This document shows positions 1 through 7,575 of a stretch of 12,699 nucleotides of DNA, one piece after another (the first letter of the stretch is position 1; every line of letters starts with the position of its first letter). Origin of the DNA: JBBSEZ01 sp038239195 (lineage in GTDB: Bacteria; Planctomycetota; Planctomycetia; Gemmatales; Gemmataceae); the NCBI GenBank assembly GCA_038239195.1, contig JBBSEZ010000295.1, positions 1 to 12,699 on the forward strand. The letters run 5' to 3'. The notes beneath the pieces were generated by a model, which ran no database searches, was not told where the DNA came from, and saw only the letters and a list, made by a program, of their open reading frames with translations. Made by a program: the position numbers and the translations under genes.

Positions 1-22
1 AGCAAGAGCGCACGCTCTTGCT
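1..22. terminator. Perfect hairpin at the left edge, possible terminator of an upstream gene
   Basis: Bases 1-10 (agcaagagcg) are the exact reverse complement of bases 13-22, leaving a 2-nt centre. No long T-tract follows (only ccgttt at 25-30), so this is not a textbook intrinsic terminator. It could equally be a repetitive extragenic palindrome. The gene it would serve lies outside the window. Confidence 0.4.
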
Positions 23-63
23 TGCCGTTTCGCGCCATTTCCCCCCACTCCCACATTTTCCCT

Positions 64-92
64 TTGTCTGCAACTCCCCGCCCAGATAGAAT
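64..92 (+). promoter_or_regulatory. Putative sigma-70-like promoter of the PSD/DUF1552 operon
   Basis: TTGTCT at 64-69 (4 of 6 matches to the -35 consensus) is followed after 17 bp by TAGAAT at 87-92 (5 of 6 to the -10). This would give a leader of roughly 70 nt before the chosen start at 172. The prediction is by eye only; planctomycete promoters are not well defined. Confidence 0.35.
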
Positions 93-171
93 CAACTCTG
101 TTCCCACCGCGGCCGCTCTCCCACCTGCCGTGCGTCCTCCCTGCTCGTTGCCATCCTCCCGGGTACGTTCA

Positions 172-2529
172 ATGATGCGCCTGCGCCGAACGCTCCCCTT
201 CCTCTGGCTCGTCAGCGCTGCCCTCGGTCTGGGCGCCGTTCTCGCCGTCCGCGTTGCGCCGCGCGCCCCCGCCGCCGCCCCGCCCGCGCCGCCAGACGCC
301 TTCGCGAAAAAGGGCGTTGCCTTCCTCGAAAAGCACTGCCTCGCCTGCCACAACGCCAAGCTCCGCCGCGCCGACCTCTCCCTAGACGCCTTCCGCACCG
401 AGGCGTCCCTCCTCGCGGGCCGCAAGACCTGGCAGAACGTCGTGCAGATGGTCCGCTCCGGCGAGATGCCGCCCCCCAAGAAGGGCCGGGCTCGCCCCAC
501 CCTCGAAGAGGTCGAGTCGTTCACGCTCCTCGTCCGCGACGTCTTCGCCCGCGCCGACCGCGGCGCCAGGCTCGACCCAGGCCGGGTCACCGTCCGCCGA
601 CTCAACCGCAGCGAGTACAACAACACCGTCCGCGACCTCATCGGGATCGACTTCAACCCGGCCGAGGACTTCCCCTCCGACGACATTGGTTATGGCTTCG
701 ACAACATCGGCGACGTGCTCACCCTGTCCCCCGTCCTCATGGAGCGCTACCTCGCGGCCGCCGAAAGCATTGCGCAGCGCGCCATCGTCGTCCCCCTCCC
801 CAAGCCGCCGCAGCGCTGGGTCGGCTCGCGCTATCTGGAGCCGGCCACCCCCAAGGCGTACAAGTGGCGCCCCCTCCCGCCCATGGGCCCCCTCCACTCG
901 CTCCACCCGCTCACGATGGCCGGCGACTACGTGTTCCGCGTTCGCGTCTACGCCGAGCTCCCCGACAAAGCGCCGGCCCGCGTCGCCCTCCTCGCCGACG
1001 GCAAACAGCTCAAGACCTTCGACGTCACCGCCACCCAGAAGGCGCCGGCCATCCTCGAAGTGACCGTGCCGCTCGCCAAGGGACCGCGCCGCCTGGGCGT
1101 AACGCTGCTCGCGCCCGCCGGGGCCAAGGCGCCCACCGTCCACGTCGAATGGTTCAACCTCAACGGCCCGACCGACACCCGGCCGCCCAGCCACAAGCGC
1201 ATCACCGCCTTCGCTCCCGGCAAACCGAAGGGCCAGCAGACGCGCGAGGTCCTGCGCCGTTTCGCCTCGCGCGCTTACCGGCGCCCCGCCACCAACGATG
1301 AGGTCGATCGCCTCGCGAAGCTGGTCGAGGCCAGCGAGCGGCGCGGCGAGAGCTGGGAGGCGGGCATCCAGCTCGCCCTGCAGGCCGTCCTCGTCTCTCC
1401 CAAGTTCCTCTTCCGCCTCGAGCTCGACGACCGCCCCGCTGGCCCCGGCCCCCGGCCCGTTGGCGAACACCAGCTTGCCTCGCGCCTCTCCTACTTCCTG
1501 TGGAGCAGCATGCCCGACGACGAGTTGCTGGCCCTGGCCGCCAAGGGCACGCTCGGCGAGCAACTCGACCGCCAGGTCGCCCGCATGCTCAAAAGCCCCA
1601 AGGCGAAGGCGCTGACCGAGAACTTCGCGATGCAATGGCTCCAGCTGCGCCGGCTCAAAACGCTCTCTCCCGACCCGAAACTGTTTCCGACTTTCACCGA
1701 GCAGCTGCGCAACGACATGCTGAAGGAGACCGAACTGTTCTTCGACGCCATCGTCCGCGAGGATCGCAGCGTCCTCGACCTGCTCGACGGTAACTTTACC
1801 TTCCTCAATGCTCGCCTCGCGAACCACTACAAGGTCTACGACACCAACGGCGGCGAGTACGGCAAGGCGCGCGCCGGCAAGGACGGCCAGCCGTTCCGGG
1901 GCGAGACGTTCGTGCGCGTGACGTTCCACGACGGGCAGCGCGGCGGCATCCTGGGACACGCCAGCGTCCTCACCGTCACCTCCAACCCGACGCGCACCTC
2001 GCCCGTCAAGCGCGGCCGATGGGTGCTCGAACAGCTCCTCGGCACGCCCCCTCCCCCTCCCCCTCCCGACGTGCCCGAGCTGCCCGACAGCGAGAAGGCC
2101 ATGCTCATGGGCTCCCTGCGCCAGCGCATGGAGAAGCACCGCACCAACCCGGCTTGCGCCAGTTGCCATGCCCGCATGGACCCGATCGGCTTCGCCTTCG
2201 AGAACTTCGACGCCATCGGCGCCTTCCGCACGCACGACGGCAAGTTCAAGATCGACGCCTCGGGCACCCTCCCGGGTGGCAAATCGTTCGATGGCCCCGG
2301 CGGGCTCAAGCGCGTTCTCAAGGGCCAGAAGGAGCTCGTCGCCCGCAACCTGATCGAGAAGCTGATGACCTACGCCCTGGGCCGGGGGCTGGAACACTAC
2401 GACAAGCCCGCCGTCGATAAGATCGAGGCGGCGCTGGCGCGCGACGGCTACAAGTTTTCGACGCTCGTGACCGAGATCGCCCGGAGCGCTCCGTTCCGCC
2501 TGCGGCGAGGAAAGGAAGAAACCCGATGA
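172..2529 (+). CDS. PSD-type planctomycete cytochrome c-like protein (DUF1587-DUF1595-DUF1592-DUF1588-DUF1585)
   Basis: This is an exported multidomain protein of 785 aa. The frame is open from base 22, but I chose ATG 172 because it begins a clean signal peptide or membrane anchor (MMRLRR followed by a hydrophobic stretch, residues 8-26), whereas the extra 50 residues look like untranslated sequence. A CxxCH haem-type motif lies at residues 56-60 (CLACH), and Met99 in GEMPPP could be an axial ligand. Then come a DUF1587 block near 138-202 (VRRLNRSEYNNTVRDL), a beta-rich carbohydrate-binding-like region at about 245-330, DUF1595 at about 357-418, DUF1592 at about 427-555, DUF1588 at about 585-690 with a second CxxCH (662-666, CASCH), and DUF1585 at about 705-780. 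A run of eight prolines sits at 626-632 and its edge. Family knowledge: such proteins are expanded in Planctomycetes and paired with DUF1552 partners; substrate unknown. The stop overlaps the next start by 4 nt. Confidence 0.93.
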   Translation: MMRLRRTLPFLWLVSAALGLGAVLAVRVAPRAPAAAPPAPPDAFAKKGVAFLEKHCLACHNAKLRRADLSLDAFRTEASLLAGRKTWQNVVQMVRSGEMPPPKKGRARPTLEEVESFTLLVRDVFARADRGARLDPGRVTVRRLNRSEYNNTVRDLIGIDFNPAEDFPSDDIGYGFDNIGDVLTLSPVLMERYLAAAESIAQRAIVVPLPKPPQRWVGSRYLEPATPKAYKWRPLPPMGPLHSLHPLTMAGDYVFRVRVYAELPDKAPARVALLADGKQLKTFDVTATQKAPAILEVTVPLAKGPRRLGVTLLAPAGAKAPTVHVEWFNLNGPTDTRPPSHKRITAFAPGKPKGQQTREVLRRFASRAYRRPATNDEVDRLAKLVEASERRGESWEAGIQLALQAVLVSPKFLFRLELDDRPAGPGPRPVGEHQLASRLSYFLWSSMPDDELLALAAKGTLGEQLDRQVARMLKSPKAKALTENFAMQWLQLRRLKTLSPDPKLFPTFTEQLRNDMLKETELFFDAIVREDRSVLDLLDGNFTFLNARLANHYKVYDTNGGEYGKARAGKDGQPFRGETFVRVTFHDGQRGGILGHASVLTVTSNPTRTSPVKRGRWVLEQLLGTPPPPPPPDVPELPDSEKAMLMGSLRQRMEKHRTNPACASCHARMDPIGFAFENFDAIGAFRTHDGKFKIDASGTLPGGKSFDGPGGLKRVLKGQKELVARNLIEKLMTYALGRGLEHYDKPAVDKIEAALARDGYKFSTLVTEIARSAPFRLRRGKEETR

Positions 2530-3863
2530 GCGAACCGATCTCCCGACGAACCGTCCTGCGCGGCCTCGGCGCCGCCATCGCTCTGCCTTGGCTGGACGCA
2601 ATGGGCCCCCTCGCGAGCTGGGCCGCCGCCCCGCGCACGGGCCACCCCGCGCCCAACCGCATGGCGTTCCTCTACGTGCCCAACGGCAAGAACATGGCCG
2701 ACTGGACGCCGAAGGCCGTCGGCGCTTCCTTCGAGTTGCCCGCCATCTTGCAGCCGCTGGCGGCCCACAAGAACGACCTTCTGGTGCTGAGCGGGCTCAC
2801 CGCCGACAAGGCCCGCGCCCACGGCGACGGCGGGGGCGACCACGCCCGGGCCCTCGCCGCGTTCCTCACAGGCTCCCAGCCCCGCAAGACCGATGGCACC
2901 GACATCCGCGCCGGCATCTCGGTCGATCAGGTGGCTGCCTCGCGCATCGGCGACCAGACGCGCCTCCCGTCTCTGGAGATCGGCGGCGAGCACGGGGCGA
3001 TGGCGGGCAATTGCGACTCGGGATATAGCTGCGTCTACTCGTCCACCATGTCGTGGCGCTCTTCGACGCAGCCGCTGCCCAAGGAGGTCAACCCGCGCCT
3101 GGTCTTCGAGCGCCTCTTCGGCGCCGGGCCCGACGCCCAGCGGGCGCGGCGCGACCTCAAGCGCCGCAGCGTGCTCGACTTCGTGCGCGACGACGCTGGC
3201 AACCTTCGCAACAAGGTGGGCCTCTCGGACCGGCGCAAGCTCGACGAGTATTTCTCCTCCATCCGCGACGTCGAGGTGCGCATGGAGCGTGCCGCCAAGC
3301 TGCCCCCCGTGCTGGCCCCGGCGGGCCCCCGCCCTGCCGGCGTGCCGGCGAGTTTCCAGGAACACGTCCGGCTGCTGTGCGACCTGATGGTGCTGGCGTT
3401 CCAGGCCGACGTCACGCGCGTCATCACGTTCGTCCTGGCCAACGAGGGCAGCAACCGCCCCTACCGCGAGATCGGCGTCTCCGAGGGCCATCACGACCTG
3501 TCCCACCACGAGAACAAGCCCGCCAAGAAGGCCAAGATCCGCGACGTCAACAAGTTCCACGTGACGCAGCTCGCCTACCTCCTGACCAGGCTCAAGGCGG
3601 TGCGCGAGGGCGATGGGACGCTGCTCGATCACTGCATGGTCGCCTACGGCAGCGGCAACAGCGACGGCAACGCCCACAACCACGACGATCTGCCGATCCT
3701 CCTCGCCGGTCGCGGCTGCGGGACCATCCAGACCGGCCGGCACCTGAAGTTCGCCAAGGAGACGCCGCTCAACAACCTCTGGGTGTCGATGCTCGATCGC
3801 CTCAACGTCAAGGTGGCGGCCCTGGGCGATAGCACGGGCGGCCTGCCGGGGCTGGGAGGATGA
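2526..3863 (+). CDS. DUF1552 domain-containing protein, Tat-exported
   Basis: This 445-aa protein starts inside the stop of the preceding gene (ATGA overlap at 2526-2529), so the two are probably translationally coupled. The N-terminus MSEPISRRTVLRGLG has a twin-arginine motif (R7, R8) followed by a hydrophobic segment, which predicts folded export by the Tat system. The rest matches the DUF1552 family, with landmarks such as LYVPNGKNM near residue 50, a Gly/Asp/His-rich loop (HGDGGGDHARALAAFLTG), and SEGHHDLSHHENK and YGSGNSDGNAHNHDDLP in the C-terminal half. These His/Asp/Asn-rich segments recall metal-binding sites of sulfatase/alkaline-phosphatase-like folds; that is inference, as the enzymatic role of DUF1552 is unproven. 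Length is normal and no damage is seen. Confidence 0.93.
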   Translation: MSEPISRRTVLRGLGAAIALPWLDAMGPLASWAAAPRTGHPAPNRMAFLYVPNGKNMADWTPKAVGASFELPAILQPLAAHKNDLLVLSGLTADKARAHGDGGGDHARALAAFLTGSQPRKTDGTDIRAGISVDQVAASRIGDQTRLPSLEIGGEHGAMAGNCDSGYSCVYSSTMSWRSSTQPLPKEVNPRLVFERLFGAGPDAQRARRDLKRRSVLDFVRDDAGNLRNKVGLSDRRKLDEYFSSIRDVEVRMERAAKLPPVLAPAGPRPAGVPASFQEHVRLLCDLMVLAFQADVTRVITFVLANEGSNRPYREIGVSEGHHDLSHHENKPAKKAKIRDVNKFHVTQLAYLLTRLKAVREGDGTLLDHCMVAYGSGNSDGNAHNHDDLPILLAGRGCGTIQTGRHLKFAKETPLNNLWVSMLDRLNVKVAALGDSTGGLPGLGG

Positions 3864-3900
3864 TGCCGACTCCTGGAATAGGTCCCTCGCCCATCATCCT
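3857..3900. terminator. Weak dyad between convergent genes, possible bidirectional terminator
   Basis: AGGATGATG at 3857-3865 is the exact reverse complement of CATCATCCT at 3892-3900, with a 26-nt loop. It spans the 37-nt gap between the stop of the DUF1552 gene and the stop of the convergent lyase gene. The stem is short and there is no T-tract, so function is uncertain. Confidence 0.25.
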
Positions 3901-4824
3901 TCAACCCCTGTGGAGCGGGCGGGCGAAGACGTCCAGCGGGCGCAGGCGCTCGTACAGGCGCCCCTCCTCGGCGGAACTCATGCGGCACAGCGGCGAACGC
4001 ACGGGACCGCAATCGACGCCCAGCATCGCCATGACGGCCTTGCCCGCACGCACGCCGCCCAGGTCGATGAGGGCCCGGATCATCTCGACGCTCTTGCCCT
4101 GCGCGCGGCGGGCCGCCGGGAAATCCCCCGCCTCGAAGGCGCGGATCACCTCGTGGTAGAGGGGCGCGGCAAAGTTGTAGGTGCTGCCGACGGCGCCGCG
4201 CACGCCCACGGCCAGCCCTGCCAGCAAGGTTTCGTCGTTGCCGTAGACCACGTCGAACGCCCCCTCGTCGATCGCCAGGCACTCTTGAAGCATCATGTGG
4301 TCCTGGTGGGTGAACTTCAGCCCCGCCAGGCTGGGGACGCGCTCCGCGGCGCCGCGGAGCAACTCGGGCATCGACAGGGCCACGCCGGTCATCGACGGAA
4401 TGTGATAGAAGTAGAACGGCAACTTGGGCGCGGCCGACGCGACGGCCGCGCAGAAGTCGAGTAAGTCCTCGACGGTCTGCGGCTTGAAGTAGCTGGGGGC
4501 GAGGGCGGCGATGGCCGTCGCGCCGGTGCGGGCCGCGTGAGCGGCCAGCGCCTGGGCGTCGGGCAGGCAATTGTGGCCTACGTGGACGACCACCGGCATT
4601 CGGTCGCCGGCCACCTTCACCCACTGCTCGGCGATGGCGCAGCGCTCGGCCACGGTGAGCGAGAGGCACTCGCCGGTGGTCCCGCAGACGAAGGCGCCGC
4701 GGACGCCGGCCTCCTCGAGGAGTTGGGCCTGCGCCGCCACGGCCCCTGGGTTGAGGCTGCCGTCCTCCCGCAGGGGCGTATAGGGGGCGGCGATCAGCCC
4801 GCGCAACTTCTGGGTCGGCGGCAT
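3901..4824 (-). CDS. N-acetylneuraminate lyase / dihydrodipicolinate synthase family aldolase
   Basis: This is a 307-aa cytoplasmic class I (Schiff-base) aldolase of the DapA/NanA superfamily. The frame extends upstream to 5004, but ATG 4824 is preferred: it begins MPPTQKLRGLIAAPYTP, as the family does, and has an AGGGAG ribosome-binding site at 4834-4839. Landmarks are the GTTGE pyruvate-carboxylate-binding loop at residues 48-52, Tyr140 in YHIPSMTG as the likely catalytic tyrosine, Lys170 in GLKFT as the Schiff-base lysine, and GSTYN at 213-217. The YxIP...G and GSTYN motifs agree with E. coli NanA better than with DapA, so I favour cleavage of sialic acid or a related keto-sugar into pyruvate and an aldehyde. 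Other keto-acid aldolases of the family (nanA-like but not proven) remain possible. No other sialic-acid gene is adjacent. Confidence 0.9.
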   Translation of the reverse strand: MPPTQKLRGLIAAPYTPLREDGSLNPGAVAAQAQLLEEAGVRGAFVCGTTGECLSLTVAERCAIAEQWVKVAGDRMPVVVHVGHNCLPDAQALAAHAARTGATAIAALAPSYFKPQTVEDLLDFCAAVASAAPKLPFYFYHIPSMTGVALSMPELLRGAAERVPSLAGLKFTHQDHMMLQECLAIDEGAFDVVYGNDETLLAGLAVGVRGAVGSTYNFAAPLYHEVIRAFEAGDFPAARRAQGKSVEMIRALIDLGGVRAGKAVMAMLGVDCGPVRSPLCRMSSAEEGRLYERLRPLDVFARPLHRG

Positions 4825-4833
4825 CCAGGTGTC

Positions 4834-4839
4834 TCCCTT
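4834..4839 (-). promoter_or_regulatory. Ribosome-binding site of the lyase gene
   Basis: On the minus strand AGGGAG lies about nine bases before ATG 4824. It decides the start codon against the longer upstream frame, and it lies only three bases from the end of the nested inverted repeat at 4842-4920. Confidence 0.6.
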
Positions 4840-4841
4840 AA

Positions 4842-4920
4842 GGCGAGCGGCAGGAAAAGGCACACGCGCAGGACGGCTCGGGAGAGCCGTCCTACAGGAA
4901 ACGAAGTCCTGCCGCTCGCC
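4842..4920. repeat. Nested inverted repeat (palindrome within a palindrome)
   Basis: The outer arms are perfect over 14 bp: ggcgagcggcagga at 4842-4855 and its reverse complement at 4907-4920. Inside them sits a second perfect 10-bp dyad, aggacggctc at 4870-4879 and gagccgtcct at 4884-4893, with a 4-nt loop. Read on the minus strand, it follows the lipoprotein stop by 126 nt and precedes the lyase ribosome-binding site. Possible identities are a REP/MITE-like intergenic repeat, an attenuator, or a terminator with readthrough; the sequence alone does not choose. Confidence 0.8.
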
Positions 4921-5046
4921 GAAGCCCGTTGTGGGCGCCCGCTGCCCGGGCCCCGCTCGATGAGGAGATGCGCGCGGAACGGGCCCGGAGTCCAGGGTAG
5001 GCACTCAGGCCCGCCCCGGCCAGGGCTACTCTCGCTGCGCCAGGCG

Positions 5047-5427
5047 CTACCGGACGCGCCGGTATTCCGTGCCCCCCAGTTCGAGCACTCCCTTCCGAAG
5101 GTTGACGTCCCCGACGTTGAAGCCCTGGTTCTCGCGGTTGGGCAGCGGCGAGAGCGTCCCCTCGTCGCGGGTGAACATCCGGAGCTCGTAGGTCCCATGA
5201 ATCACGGAATAGTTCGAGACGTTGTACGAGTAGCAGCCATACCACACCCCGTTGCCCCCATGCCTCCCGGCCTGGAAGTCGAACGCCGCAAACCCTTCGG
5301 GAGGCGTCGGCGTCATCCAACGTCCCGCAAGCAGCGGGTGAGCGCCTGCTTTCCCTGGCTGGCACGCCAGCAGCCCTGTCGCCGCCAGGACGACCGCCAA
5401 CCCCCTCCGCCACAAACGAGCGCCCAT
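5047..5427 (-). CDS. Small putative lipoprotein, function unknown
   Basis: This encodes 126 aa from ATG 5427, chosen over the upstream ATG 5469 because it immediately begins a signal peptide (MGARLWRRGLAVVLAATGLLAC) and has an AAGGGG ribosome-binding site about seven bases upstream. The lipobox is LLAC with Cys22 as the predicted lipidation site. The mature part is small, rich in aromatic residues and Gly, and beta-strand-like (HPLLAGRWMTPTPP, GGNGVWYGCYSYNVSNYS, ending ELGGTEYRRVR), reminiscent of a small barrel fold. I do not recognise the family. It is co-oriented with the lyase 222 nt downstream, with the nested inverted repeat between them, so co-transcription is possible but not shown. 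Confidence 0.7.
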   Translation of the reverse strand: MGARLWRRGLAVVLAATGLLACQPGKAGAHPLLAGRWMTPTPPEGFAAFDFQAGRHGGNGVWYGCYSYNVSNYSVIHGTYELRMFTRDEGTLSPLPNRENQGFNVGDVNLRKGVLELGGTEYRRVR

Positions 5428-5552
5428 CGACGACCCCTTACGCTGATTCCTCGTGGTGCAAGTCCTCACCCTCTGTTATCGGCCAATGTCGTCTGTAGCT
5501 TGACGCGCCCCGACAAAACGCGCTGCCGAGCCCTTGTCACAGCATCAACGAG

Positions 5553-6440
5553 ATGACGGACACCGGGTACACCAGTTGGACCACGGACCGATCGATCGCG
5601 GAGGAACTTGCTCGTTTTGCAAGCGACGAGGCGGACCTGAGCGGGAGGATTGTTATCTTCCGGGCCCGGATCAGCACCATAGCCCGCAACCGCATTTTTG
5701 AAGGGCTCTCTGGCGAATGCGAATACTTGATAGACGGCACCGTGGAAAACGTTGAGTTTCCGAGGACGGTTCCGATGAAGAAGACGACTGAACGAACGCG
5801 GAAACCATCTTGGCTGGGTGCAATTACTGAAGCTGCCAAGTTGCAGCAGCTCCAATTCCCATCGTTCGACCAGTATGGAATGGGAGCATTGCGTTCTGCA
5901 AGCACGGCGAGCGGGCGGTTTGTCACCTTGAAGCGTCGGTTTGTTCTCGCGACCCAAGCCGAGATCGATGGCGTGGAATGGGGCCTCTGGCGCGAACAAG
6001 ACGACTTGCCGCTTCCGGTGGCCGGCTTCCGCGAGCCGCTGCGCCCGACTCCGGAAATCCGCGCCCTTGTCTTGCCGATCCTCAAGGGTTGGCTCGTTGA
6101 GGAATGGACAACGGACGCAGCGAAGGCAGCCGTGGCACAGCACCCAAGAGCACAGGTCATCTCGGAGGCGCGGCCGCCGTGTGGCGAGAAGAAGGTGTAT
6201 TGGCTATCCGATGATCGGGCCTTCGAGATCGTCGTTGCGAACGACGGATGGGCCCTTTCCTCCCGAGGGAAGTCGCTCACTTCTTGGCGGGGGAGGAACA
6301 ATGGTGCTGCGGGCGAGCACCTTCCCCTCGTGGAACCAAATCGCGGCCAACGGCGCCGGCTCGGCGGGGAGGGACAATGGTGCTGCGGGCGAGCACCTTC
6401 GCCTGGACAGTTTGGATCGTCTTTGTTCCTGGCTAGCTAG
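5553..6440 (+). CDS. Putative ADP-ribosyltransferase-fold C-terminal fragment joined to an unknown domain; possibly truncated
   Basis: The reading frame is 295 aa from ATG 5553, with an in-frame stop upstream at 5496. Residues 6-70 look like the last half of an ADP-ribosyltransferase-type fold: YTSWTTDRSIAEELA resembles the S-x-T strand with its helix, and GECEYLIDGTVENVEF resembles the final strands with an ExE pair (Glu55, Glu57). The arginine-bearing first strand of that fold is absent, so the 5' end is probably missing. Residues 110-230 form a second, unrecognised region (PEIRALVLPILKGWLVEEW; KKVYWLSDDRAFEIVVANDGWALSS) that reads as real protein. The tail after about residue 245 is repeat-derived and low quality, so the authentic protein may have ended differently. 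Hand-counted GC is about 52% over 5701-5880 against 72% at 1201-1260, suggesting transfer. The ART assignment is inference. Confidence 0.55.
   Translation: MTDTGYTSWTTDRSIAEELARFASDEADLSGRIVIFRARISTIARNRIFEGLSGECEYLIDGTVENVEFPRTVPMKKTTERTRKPSWLGAITEAAKLQQLQFPSFDQYGMGALRSASTASGRFVTLKRRFVLATQAEIDGVEWGLWREQDDLPLPVAGFREPLRPTPEIRALVLPILKGWLVEEWTTDAAKAAVAQHPRAQVISEARPPCGEKKVYWLSDDRAFEIVVANDGWALSSRGKSLTSWRGRNNGAAGEHLPLVEPNRGQRRRLGGEGQWCCGRAPSPGQFGSSLFLAS
6283..6400. repeat. Two direct copies of a 42-bp repeat, each containing a hairpin
   Basis: Copy 1 (6283-6324) and copy 2 (6360-6400) share a perfect 27-bp core (6298-6324 and 6374-6400) and a near-identical GC-rich lead. Each core contains GGTGCT-GCGGGCG-AGCACC, a 6-bp stem with a 7-nt loop (6303-6321 and 6379-6397). 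The copies are 76 bp apart and unlike outside the repeat. They lie at the point where the preceding reading frame loses protein-like character. Confidence 0.85.
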
Positions 6441-6576
6441 GCAGTGGTCGGTCGTTGCCTACGGCAGCGATTGTCGGCCTGCATCGCTTCGCGGGTTCGG
6501 CGTTGCCGCCAGCGCGGCCTACGAGAACGCCGGACTAGCGCGTGCGACAGAAAAGGACAAAGAAGTTCCCTCCTGA

Positions 6577-7295
6577 TGGTCCCGGCACGCGGTTCGTGCG
6601 GCAGACGGCGAACTTCCCAACGTGTTCCTCGAGCGCCAGGCAGACGAGATCGTTGTTTCGTGGGACGCCACCCCGACCTCTACACGGTTCTATTCGGTCC
6701 CGAATGGAGAAGAGACCGTGAAGGTGCCCGTTGCGGTCCCTGTGCTTCGGCGGTTGATCGCCGATCGACTCGACGCGCTGGGCCTCGAACTTGGAGAGCG
6801 ACAGGAGGTGGTGACTGCCACGTCGAGCGACGCGAGCGCCGGTTACGCCGCGCTCGCCCGCTACGAAAGACCGGTCAGCGCGAAGTGGCTGGCTCTCCAC
6901 GGTTTCTCAGACCAAGATGCGCAAGAGCTGGCGACAACGGGGGCCTCACGCCATCCAATCGTCGGCCTCCTCCGGAGTAGCCACGGCAGCTCGATTTCCG
7001 CGCTGGATTACGACACCATCCTGAAGAGGATGAAGCAAAGCGCTCCTCAAAGTTTTGCCCGGCTCCGCGAAGTCGCAAAGGGGTTGAGTTCTGCCATCGA
7101 CGCCCGCGAGCCGTGGGAATCGGGCTATCAGTTGGCCAGACAAGTTCGAGAGAGGTGGGGAAAAACCCGTCGGAATACGTCGACGTCGAGGCTAACGTTC
7201 GGGAGATGGGCGTGGAAGTGCAGGACGCCACTCTCGCCGACAACGTCATTCTGGGCGCGCGATCCGCGTTTCGATGGCCTCGGCGGTCGGGCTAA
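6577..7295 (+). pseudogene. Truncated, frameshifted ImmA/IrrE-family-like gene
   Basis: The frame opens after a TGA at 6574-6576 (WSRHAVRAADGELPNVFLERQADEIVVSWDA). An annotator would start it at GTG 6622. The order of segments recalls the N-terminal part of a family of ImmA/IrrE-like metallopeptidase proteins: an RHA..A...G..PN..F.R..DE..VSWD strand pair, then PWESGYQLARQVRERWGK, then VDVEANVREMGVEVQDATL. The last two segments are in different frames. A single extra A in the run at 7161-7165 would join them as RERWGKNPSEYVDVEA, so a 1-base loss is the simplest explanation. After about 7260 family resemblance stops and the frame ends at 7293-7295. The zinc-binding HExxH domain that should follow is absent, and the minus-strand gene ending at 7246 occupies the junction. 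Known role of the family: cleavage of repressors or regulators; this copy should be inactive. Confidence 0.6.
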
Positions 7296-7575
7296 ACAGG
7301 CCGATCATCGTGATGGACGCCCTCGGGCCGAACGCGAGCGACCAGGCCGAACCTCGGAACGTGAGCACGTAGGGACCGCGCGTCTTCGGCTTGAGTTTTG
7401 GGTTCGGGGGTTGCACGGTAACGAGAGCGCCAAGGTGCATCGTCAACTCGTCGCCGTGGGGCTCGCGGAACAACAGGAACGGCTGGCCGACGACCTGCTG
7501 CAAATACCCGCCCCACCACGGCGCTTCATCAACTGTCGGCCCGCGCGCAATGTGGAGATCAACCGTACCGACCAT
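7246..7575 (-). CDS. Small protein of unknown function, candidate immunity protein
   Basis: This encodes 109 aa from ATG 7575 (a GTG directly before it at 7578 is an alternative). It reads as an intact soluble protein without signal peptide or membrane segment: GTVDLHIARGPTVDEAPWWGG, VGQPFLLFREPHGDELTMHLG, then GPYVLTFRGSAWSLAFGP. Its ATG shares its A with the TGA of the upstream minus-strand frame (TGATG at 7577-7573), which implies translational coupling. Because the upstream frame looks like a toxin-domain end, an immunity role is suggested. That is inference from gene order only; I do not recognise a named family. The C-terminus (AIETRIARPE) may be clipped, because it abuts the truncated IrrE-like gene. 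Confidence 0.6.
   Translation of the reverse strand: MVGTVDLHIARGPTVDEAPWWGGYLQQVVGQPFLLFREPHGDELTMHLGALVTVQPPNPKLKPKTRGPYVLTFRGSAWSLAFGPRASITMIGLFSPTAEAIETRIARPE

Noticed and set aside
382..2601. A 739-aa open frame on the minus strand opposite the PSD gene
   Set aside because: It is the antisense shadow of a high-GC gene: composition is dominated by Arg, Gly, Ala, Val and Glu, and it shows no domain or ribosome-binding site. The plus strand carries a clear multidomain family.
2448..3743. A 431-aa minus-strand open frame opposite the DUF1552 gene
   Set aside because: It has the same antisense-shadow character, and the plus strand has an unmistakable Tat signal and family motifs.
5466..6301. 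Minus-strand frames opposite the ART-like gene
   Set aside because: They are rich in Arg, Ser and Pro with no coherent motifs, whereas the plus frame at 5553 shows ordered protein-like segments.
6298..6400. A CRISPR array from the repeated 27-bp unit
   Set aside because: There are only two copies, the repeat is not flanked by further evenly spaced units, and no cas gene is present.
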